Below, piece by piece: positions 15,302 through 19,933 of a stretch of 19,933 nt of DNA. The notes under the pieces are model-generated. The model was given only the letters and a program-made list of their open reading frames with translations, did not search any database and was not told the origin of the DNA. Within the stretch, counting starts at the first letter, position 1. Each line of letters begins with the position of its first letter. A program made the translations under genes and the position numbers. This stretch comes from Fidelibacterota bacterium (GTDB lineage: Bacteria; Fidelibacterota; Marinisomatia; Marinisomatales; UBA1611): NCBI GenBank assembly GCA_012964275.1, contig DTUG01000030.1, positions 1-19,933 on the forward strand. The letters run 5' to 3'.

Positions 15302-15952
15302 TTAATTTTTAGAAGTTAAAACCATTTTCACGACACTGTCCAATCCAGAACAAACTGGTGTGCTGGTAGACACCAACCTTTGCCGGCTTACATGGCCATG
15401 GTCAACCAAGATGCAATCAACTCCAATGGCTTGGGCAACATCATTATCGTGGATCGTATCACCAATCAGTAAGACATCAACAGGGTCATGATCAAGTTCA
15501 TTGATCCACTTCCTGCCAATCTCTGTTTTACCACTGGCATAATGATTATCTATTCCAAGCACGCGGATAAAATGATTCTGCAATTCATGATACTCGATCC
15601 ATTGGTCAAGAAATTCCTGTTTTCCTGCAGACAATATTGATTGGGTCAACCCTGCATCTAATACTGACTTAAGAGCTTCTTTTACCCCGGTTTGAAGCCT
15701 GGGTTCATGGAATTTACTGTTATAATAATCCACAAACTCCGTACCTGATACAGAGAATGGTTCCTTATTAAAATCGAATCCCAGTTTTTCATAATAATCT
15801 TTAACCGGAAAACAAAATATCTCTAAATATTCATCATCAGTGATGGTATTCATATTTCGTTTGGAAAGTGTTTCGTTGATAGCCTCAACGCAAAGCCAGC
15901 GGTCATCCAATAATGTACCATTCCAATCCCAGATTATATGTTTGTATTGCAT
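15302..15952 (-). CDS. HAD-superfamily hydrolase (phosphoglycolate-phosphatase-like)
   Basis: A cytosolic phosphatase-type HAD protein of 216 residues. Motif I is IWDWNGTLLDD, with nucleophile Asp9 and Asn at the +2 position where most HADs have Asp. A helical C1-type cap occupies about 16-90. Motif II Ser is in LSAGKQEF, motif III Lys in SGKTEIG, and motif IV is LLIGDTIHDNDVA. The cap and overall length fit the phosphoglycolate phosphatase/beta-phosphoglucomutase-like subfamily, but the substrate is not deducible. The start ATG at 15952 gives MQYKHIIWDW, leading straight into motif I. The thioredoxin-like gene follows by about 10 nt on the same strand. Confidence 0.87.
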   Translation of the reverse strand: MQYKHIIWDWNGTLLDDRWLCVEAINETLSKRNMNTITDDEYLEIFCFPVKDYYEKLGFDFNKEPFSVSGTEFVDYYNSKFHEPRLQTGVKEALKSVLDAGLTQSILSAGKQEFLDQWIEYHELQNHFIRVLGIDNHYASGKTEIGRKWINELDHDPVDVLLIGDTIHDNDVAQAIGVDCILVDHGHVSRQRLVSTSTPVCSGLDSVVKMVLTSKN

Positions 15953-16017
15953 ATAGAAAATATTTTAGCAGAAAAATTCGGGCAGAAACATTAAAAATGG
16001 GATAACTTTCCTGCCTG

Positions 16018-16656
16018 ATGTCAACTATCAGCATCACACCAAGTTTTATTCAATCAATTGAAAAACGCCTAAATCTCCCGCTGCCCGGCAGGTCCGCTCA
16101 GGAAGAGATGCTGACGAAGCCAAAAATCCCAATAAACATCCCGAGATTCGGCCGAAAAGGAATTCCCGCAGGAGTGCTTATTCTTTTATTCCCTAATAAT
16201 GACACTTTCTATTTTTTCCTGACCCTGAGATCTGAATTGGTTGATCATCATAAAGGCCAAATCTCACTTCCAGGCGGCGTTCGGGAAGGTGATGAAACGC
16301 TAGAACAAACTGCTTTAAGAGAAACCCTGGAAGAAATCGGTATTGTGCCGAATTCAATTTCATTGATTGGCAAATTAACACCACTCTTTATTCCTATTAC
16401 CGGATTTGAGATTTTTCCATTTATCGGCTGGTCGGAAAAAGAACCGATCACAACAATACATGACCGGGAAGTGGAAAAAATAATCAAGGTATCTCTTTCC
16501 GATCTGGTGGAAGAGAAAAACATGAAAATAAAAAAAACAAAGATCAGGAATATCCCGGTATCCATGCCCTATTTTGAACTCAACGGTGAAACTGTCTGGG
16601 GTGCTACATCTATGATCCTGTCAGAATTTAAAACAGTTATTAAGGACCTGTTATGA
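16018..16656 (+). CDS. NUDIX hydrolase, CoA-pyrophosphatase (NudL) type
   Basis: A cytosolic pyrophosphohydrolase of 212 residues. The Nudix box GVREGDETLEQTALRETLEEIG (87-108) matches Gx5Ex7REx2EExG exactly. It is preceded by LTLRSELVDHHKGQISLPGG (69-87 region), the upstream element characteristic of CoA diphosphatases (RS...L..H.GQ..FPGG). Such enzymes split CoA or oxidised CoA into 4'-phosphopantetheine and 3',5'-ADP. That specificity is inferred from the motif. The ATG at 16018 gives a full-length N-terminus. The stop overlaps the next start (ATGA), so the small membrane protein downstream is translationally coupled. Confidence 0.9.
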   Translation: MSTISITPSFIQSIEKRLNLPLPGRSAQEEMLTKPKIPINIPRFGRKGIPAGVLILLFPNNDTFYFFLTLRSELVDHHKGQISLPGGVREGDETLEQTALRETLEEIGIVPNSISLIGKLTPLFIPITGFEIFPFIGWSEKEPITTIHDREVEKIIKVSLSDLVEEKNMKIKKTKIRNIPVSMPYFELNGETVWGATSMILSEFKTVIKDLL

Positions 16657-16907
16657 GTCTTGGCCAATGGATCAATTCACTCACTTTCTTCGACCATTTG
16701 GTTTTGCTGGTTTTGTTCCTGATCGGACTTTATTTCAGCAAAGCTACCCTGGAGGCTCTAATCCATTTATATAAGAAAAAACAGGGTGATAATCCTTACC
16801 AGGTGAAATATCGTGTCACACCGGCTGCTTTACTCAGTGTGGCAATTGTTTATACAATTATTCTTTACCGTCTCATGAGCGGAGTTATAGGATCTTTTAC
16901 TGGTTGA
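16653..16907 (+). CDS. Small two-helix membrane protein, unknown
   Basis: An 84-residue protein with two clear hydrophobic helices (about 12-30 and 58-78) separated by a basic loop (YKKKQGDNPYQVKYR). A loop of this charge would lie in the cytosol, with both termini outside. I do not recognise a family. Its ATG overlaps the NUDIX stop by 4 nt (ATGA), which strongly supports that it is translated and co-regulated with that gene. Nothing in the sequence indicates a function. Confidence 0.75.
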   Translation: MSLGQWINSLTFFDHLVLLVLFLIGLYFSKATLEALIHLYKKKQGDNPYQVKYRVTPAALLSVAIVYTIILYRLMSGVIGSFTG

Positions 16908-17062
16908 TCTATTTCCCTTTTCAGCAAGTTTTCTTTAAAGATTATACTTCGAGATTTTACCCTCTGATAAACTTGAACAACCTTTTATTCTACTCCTAAA
17001 TTCTAACATCTTCGTGACACCTTACACTATATTATTTAATCATTGCAACCCCAGAATAATTT

Positions 17063-18388
17063 ATGAGTGAACAAACAAAACTGTTTGTTCTGGATACAAA
17101 TGTCATTTTACATGATTCAAGTTGTATCCATCAATTTGAGAAAAATGATATTGTTATCCCCATATCCGTCCTCGAAGAACTGGACCACTTCAAGCGCGGC
17201 AATGAACAATTGCACTATAATGCCCGTGAGTTCTTGCGCCAGCTGGATGATTTGTCCAGCCAGCAGGAAACCGATAACGGTGTACCCCAGGGTAAGAAGC
17301 AGGGCAAGATCCGAGTTATTGTTAATCATAACTGGCATCCGGATGTGGAAGCGGTATTTCAGGAGGATTGCCCCGATCACCGCATCCTGAATTGTGCCTA
17401 TAAACTGTCCAACAATAATCCCGAGCGTGATACTATTCTGGTATCCAAGGATACCAACATGCGTCTCAAGGCCCGTTCGCTCGGTCTCACTGCGGAAGAC
17501 TATGCTACCGACAAAATCATGGATCTGGATTCAGTGTATACTGGGAGCCGACTGGTTGAAAATGCTCCTGGAACTGCAATTGATACATTATTTAATACCG
17601 GCAGACTGGACCTTCCTGATTTACCAGAAATAACCAACCCAAAAGCAAACGAGAATTTTATTATCAGAAACGGTCAGAAATCAGCCCTGGCGATCTATAA
17701 TGCACTTGAAGAAAAGATTGTGCGGGTTGAAAAAACACCGGCCTACGGAATCATGCCGCGCAATGCGGAACAATCCTTTGCTCTGCATATGGTAACCGAT
17801 AATCAAGTTCAATTAGTCACATTGTCCGGTAAAGCCGGAACCGGGAAAACTCTCCTGGCTCTGGCTGGCGCCATGGAATGCAGGTCAGAGTACCGGCAAA
17901 TTTACCTGGCCCGCCCCATCGTGCCCTTAAGCAACCGTGACCTGGGATACCTGCCTGGTGATATCCAGTCAAAACTGGATCCATACATGCAACCTCTGTT
18001 TGATAACCTCGCAGTCATTCGCCATCAGTTCAAGGCAAAAGATAAACGGGCAATAAAAATCAACGAAATGCTGGAACAGGATAAACTTTTAATTACACCT
18101 CTGGCTTATATCCGTGGACGCAGCCTTCAAAAATCATTTTTTATTGTGGATGAAGCCCAGAACCTGACCCCTCATGAAGTAAAAACAATCATCACCCGGG
18201 CGGGTGAAGGCACCAAGATCGTTTTTACCGGAGATATCCATCAGATCGATCACCCTTACCTGGATAAGCGTTCCAATGGCCTGACCTATTTAATCAGCCG
18301 TATGAAAGGCCAGGAAATGTACGCCCACATTACACTGGAAAAAGGTGAACGATCACATCTGGCGGAGTTGGCCAGCGATCTGCTTTAG
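17063..18388 (+). CDS. PIN domain-PhoH family ATPase (YlaK/PhoH2-like)
   Basis: A two-domain cytosolic protein of 441 residues. The N-terminal PIN-type nuclease domain (about 7-150) keeps acidic residues Asp11 (LFVLDTNVILHD), Glu38/39 (LEELDHF) and Asp130 (VSKDTNMRLKA). The PhoH ATPase domain (about 225-441) carries Walker A GKAGTGKT (256-263) and Walker B FFIVDEAQN (359-366, Asp363/Glu364), then VFTGDIHQID. This architecture is the PhoH2 type, for which RNA helicase/ribonuclease activity has been reported in mycobacteria; the same role here is inferred. The ATG at 17063 is the first in frame and leads straight into the PIN strand. A weak promoter may lie in the 155-nt gap upstream. The next gene starts 4 nt after its stop. 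Confidence 0.92.
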   Translation: MSEQTKLFVLDTNVILHDSSCIHQFEKNDIVIPISVLEELDHFKRGNEQLHYNAREFLRQLDDLSSQQETDNGVPQGKKQGKIRVIVNHNWHPDVEAVFQEDCPDHRILNCAYKLSNNNPERDTILVSKDTNMRLKARSLGLTAEDYATDKIMDLDSVYTGSRLVENAPGTAIDTLFNTGRLDLPDLPEITNPKANENFIIRNGQKSALAIYNALEEKIVRVEKTPAYGIMPRNAEQSFALHMVTDNQVQLVTLSGKAGTGKTLLALAGAMECRSEYRQIYLARPIVPLSNRDLGYLPGDIQSKLDPYMQPLFDNLAVIRHQFKAKDKRAIKINEMLEQDKLLITPLAYIRGRSLQKSFFIVDEAQNLTPHEVKTIITRAGEGTKIVFTGDIHQIDHPYLDKRSNGLTYLISRMKGQEMYAHITLEKGERSHLAELASDLL

Positions 18389-18392
18389 CTCA

Positions 18393-18839
18393 ATGAATCC
18401 TGAACCATTCAGCTCCCTGCATTTTCACCTGGATAGTGAAGGAAGTAAAAGTTTAGCAAAATTGGGGCGATGGGCCAAGGTATTGGGCAGTATTAACATC
18501 GTCCTGGGCGGATTTAACCTAGTGTTCTCCTTGCCCTATTTTCTGCCGGGAAATGATATGAGCTTTCTGGCAATCCCTACTATTGGTGCAGCTGCGTTTC
18601 TTATTTACCTGGGCCTTCAGCTCACTGGATCCGCATCCCATTTGCGTTTTGCCGTAATAAGCGAAAGCGATGGGGAATTTGCCGCAGCATTGGACCAGAT
18701 CCGGAAATATCTTTTCATTTCCAGCCTAGCTTACTTGGGAAGTCTGATCATCATCCTAACCCTAGTTATTATTGCAAGTGCACTGGGAGTTGGATTTGAA
18801 GAATTATTAAAAAATGAACCTGGGCCAGTTTCGATTTAA
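18393..18839 (+). CDS. Small polytopic membrane protein (possibly DUF5362-like)
   Basis: A 148-residue protein from ATG at 18393, 4 nt after the PhoH stop. A longer in-frame start at 18345 would lie inside the PhoH gene and add a polar, unconvincing N-terminus, so 18393 is chosen. It has about four hydrophobic helices: VLGSINIVLGGFNLVFSL, a second near FLAIPTIGAAAFLIYLG, and two in the C-terminal half around SLAYLGSLIIILTLVIIAS. Between them is an amphipathic stretch (SESDGEFAAALDQIRKYLF). The layout, with a helical pair before and after a cytosolic EFAAALDQI segment, resembles DUF5362-type membrane proteins, but that is recollection and not a firm assignment. It overlaps the convergent 18836 gene by 4 nt. 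Confidence 0.8.
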   Translation: MNPEPFSSLHFHLDSEGSKSLAKLGRWAKVLGSINIVLGGFNLVFSLPYFLPGNDMSFLAIPTIGAAAFLIYLGLQLTGSASHLRFAVISESDGEFAAALDQIRKYLFISSLAYLGSLIIILTLVIIASALGVGFEELLKNEPGPVSI

Positions 18840-19156
18840 TTGTTTTCCAATAATTCAGCCGCCTTTTTTGCTGCTTCCTCCTCCAGCTTTTCAACAGCAG
18901 ATTCCTTGATCTTCTCTGCTGTTTTTGTAACTGCATCTTTATACTTTTCTGCCGTTTTAGTCACGGATTTCGTTATTTCATCGGTATCTTTTCCCGTATA
19001 ATGAAGATAAGCCACATACAGGACAAAAACTGAGGCTGCCACCAACACCAGTTTGATGATCTTTTTAATGAACCCGTATACCACGACCAGGGCCAGAATA
19101 ACCGCGATAGCCAGGTACACCGGATTGGCGGTCATTGATTCAATAATATTTTCCAT
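18836..19156 (-). CDS. Membrane-anchored protein with Lys/Glu-rich repetitive helix
   Basis: A 106-residue protein. Two hydrophobic helices (about 13-30 and 33-51) precede a highly charged helical tail in which an 11-residue unit is nearly repeated: SVTKTAEKYKD then AVTKTAEKIKE, followed by SAVEKLEEEAAKKAAELLENN. Hendecad-like repeats of this kind form amphipathic helices or coiled coils, as in LEA-like, apolipoprotein-like and some envelope-stress proteins. No family is assigned. The gene is convergent with 18393-18839 (4-nt stop overlap) and divergent from the YidD-like gene. Confidence 0.8.
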   Translation of the reverse strand: MENIIESMTANPVYLAIAVILALVVVYGFIKKIIKLVLVAASVFVLYVAYLHYTGKDTDEITKSVTKTAEKYKDAVTKTAEKIKESAVEKLEEEAAKKAAELLENN

Positions 19157-19236
19157 TATTTTTGATTGGCTGTTTTGTCAAATCTAACACAGGAAGGAAC
19201 TTAGGATTCAAGTAAAATATTCTTAGTTTTCAAAAT

Positions 19237-19869
19237 ATGCGCCAGATAATCCTGATCATATTTATTACGACCGCCTTTGGACAAATAAAATACCCGGCTG
19301 ACTCACTGCTGAAATCATCGGAAATTTCTGTATTCAGGAAAGCGGCGTTGGTGCCCATTGCCGGCTGGCAGCGAATCTCATATAATACAGACCTTTTTAA
19401 TTGCCAATTTTATCCCAGTTGTTCTAATTACGGCGCAGAAGCAATTAAAGAGCATGGCCTAGTTCTGGGATGTGCTGTGGCAGCGGACAGGATCATTCGC
19501 TGCAATCCGGCAGCGTTTCATTATCATGTGGAAACACAGGCATTTTTCAATGACGGGGATGGCAGGCTGATCGATTTTGTGGAACCAAAAATATATCAAC
19601 CCTCTAAAAAATCGCCCGCTGTTGCTGCGGGATTATCCATCGTACCAGGCCTTGGCCGGATCTACGCCGGCAGACTATACGATGGATTATTCAGCTTTCT
19701 GACACTTTCACTTTCAGGAAACGCTGCCTACACGGCATCGCAGCAGAAACGGCCAGTTGTCGGGCCGTTATTTACTGCTGTTTTTATGATCGCCTATCTA
19801 GGTGAGATCTACGGTGGTTGGCGATCAGCAAAATATTATCAGCCTGCGGTCTTTACTGAAGCGGAATAA
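19237..19869 (+). CDS. YidD-domain protein with signal peptide and C-terminal TM2-like region
   Basis: A 210-residue membrane protein. The N-terminus MRQIILIIFITTAFGQ looks like a signal peptide. Residues about 33-95 form a YidD (membrane protein insertion efficiency factor) domain: CQFYPSCSNYGAEAIKEHG, then RIIRCNP. Canonical YidD has SP(L)CRF-PTCSxYxxEAI...RxxRCxP. The C-terminal part has AAGLSIVPGLGRIYAGRLYDG, resembling the turn motif of TM2/DUF5683-type membrane modules, plus two hydrophobic helices. Canonical YidD is about 70-85 residues with a cytosolic face. Here a signal peptide and a TM2-like module are added, so it is a family variant and probably not the housekeeping YidD. Confidence 0.85.
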   Translation: MRQIILIIFITTAFGQIKYPADSLLKSSEISVFRKAALVPIAGWQRISYNTDLFNCQFYPSCSNYGAEAIKEHGLVLGCAVAADRIIRCNPAAFHYHVETQAFFNDGDGRLIDFVEPKIYQPSKKSPAVAAGLSIVPGLGRIYAGRLYDGLFSFLTLSLSGNAAYTASQQKRPVVGPLFTAVFMIAYLGEIYGGWRSAKYYQPAVFTEAE

Positions 19870-19874
19870 CACTT

Positions 19875-19905
19875 TCCCAGTAGCGGGGTTTTTTGTTTTA
19901 ATGAT
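19875..19905 (+). terminator. Possible weak terminator after the YidD-like gene
   Basis: CCC-AGTAGC-GGG(G) followed by TTTTTTGTTTT, shortly after the stop. The stem is only 3 bp by eye, so the U-tract carries most of the evidence. Confidence 0.4.
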
Positions 19906-19933
19906 TCATAATATAAATTAAAAGCAGGATCAA

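Noticed and set aside
18345..18392. Longer N-terminus of the small membrane protein downstream of PhoH
   Set aside because: It lies inside the PhoH coding sequence; the ATG at 18393, just after the PhoH stop, is the natural start.
1..19933. CRISPR arrays, insertion sequences and rRNA genes
   Set aside because: No spaced short repeats, transposase motifs, terminal inverted repeats or rRNA signatures were seen on either strand.

Overview
The window looks like a chromosomal stretch from a Gram-negative bacterium, moderately AT-rich, with secreted and lipoprotein-type thioredoxin-fold proteins, a PKD/dockerin surface protein and a YidD-type membrane protein. This mix resembles the FCB superphylum, and marine Marinimicrobia (SAR406) would be a reasonable guess. 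There is no rRNA or ribosomal protein here, so the placement is low-confidence inference.

Layout. (1) Positions 1-54 are the 3' part of a tRNA-Phe, followed by a terminator. (2) 109-2793, minus strand: an NTF2-like gene broken by two in-frame stops, then a compact run of redoxin, TlpA-like lipoprotein and extended SDR reductase genes. (3) 2908-4074: a plus-strand Cys/Met-metabolism PLP enzyme, convergent with a Na+/solute symporter (4084-5961, minus). (4) 6100-6290: a compact unassigned RNA locus with a promoter, an exceptionally strong Shine-Dalgarno, a 15-codon ORF, a long hairpin and a perfect terminator. It lies just upstream of (5) a tightly coupled plus-strand operon, 6458-9440: APC permease, AhpD/peroxidase-related protein with an in-frame UGA, and 2-oxoglutarate/Fe(II) oxygenase. 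(6) 9441-9915: a decayed thioredoxin-gene fragment directly against a second tRNA-Phe. (7) 9995-14749: a 1584-residue secreted protein with a CapA-type phosphoesterase domain, PKD modules and a C-terminal dockerin, convergent with the intact thioredoxin-like gene whose fragment lies at 9.7 kb. (8) 15302-19869: housekeeping-type genes (HAD hydrolase, CoA-type NUDIX hydrolase, PIN-PhoH ATPase, small membrane proteins, YidD-TM2-like fusion).

Most notable: the protein at 7810-8349 reads through a single UGA exactly where its family has the second Cys of the CxxC active site. A bacterial SECIS-like hairpin follows at the right distance, so it is a strong candidate AhpD-like selenoprotein (motif CHYU). 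Second is the 6100-6290 RNA locus, where one pyrimidine-rich segment can face two GGAGGT elements; it may be a free small RNA or a leader that controls the permease-selenoprotein-oxygenase operon. Third are two sets of direct repeats (tRNA-Phe, about 9.86 kb apart; thioredoxin fragment, 5,122 bp apart), which point to past rearrangement or duplication around tRNA-Phe. No integrase, transposase or CRISPR array is visible.
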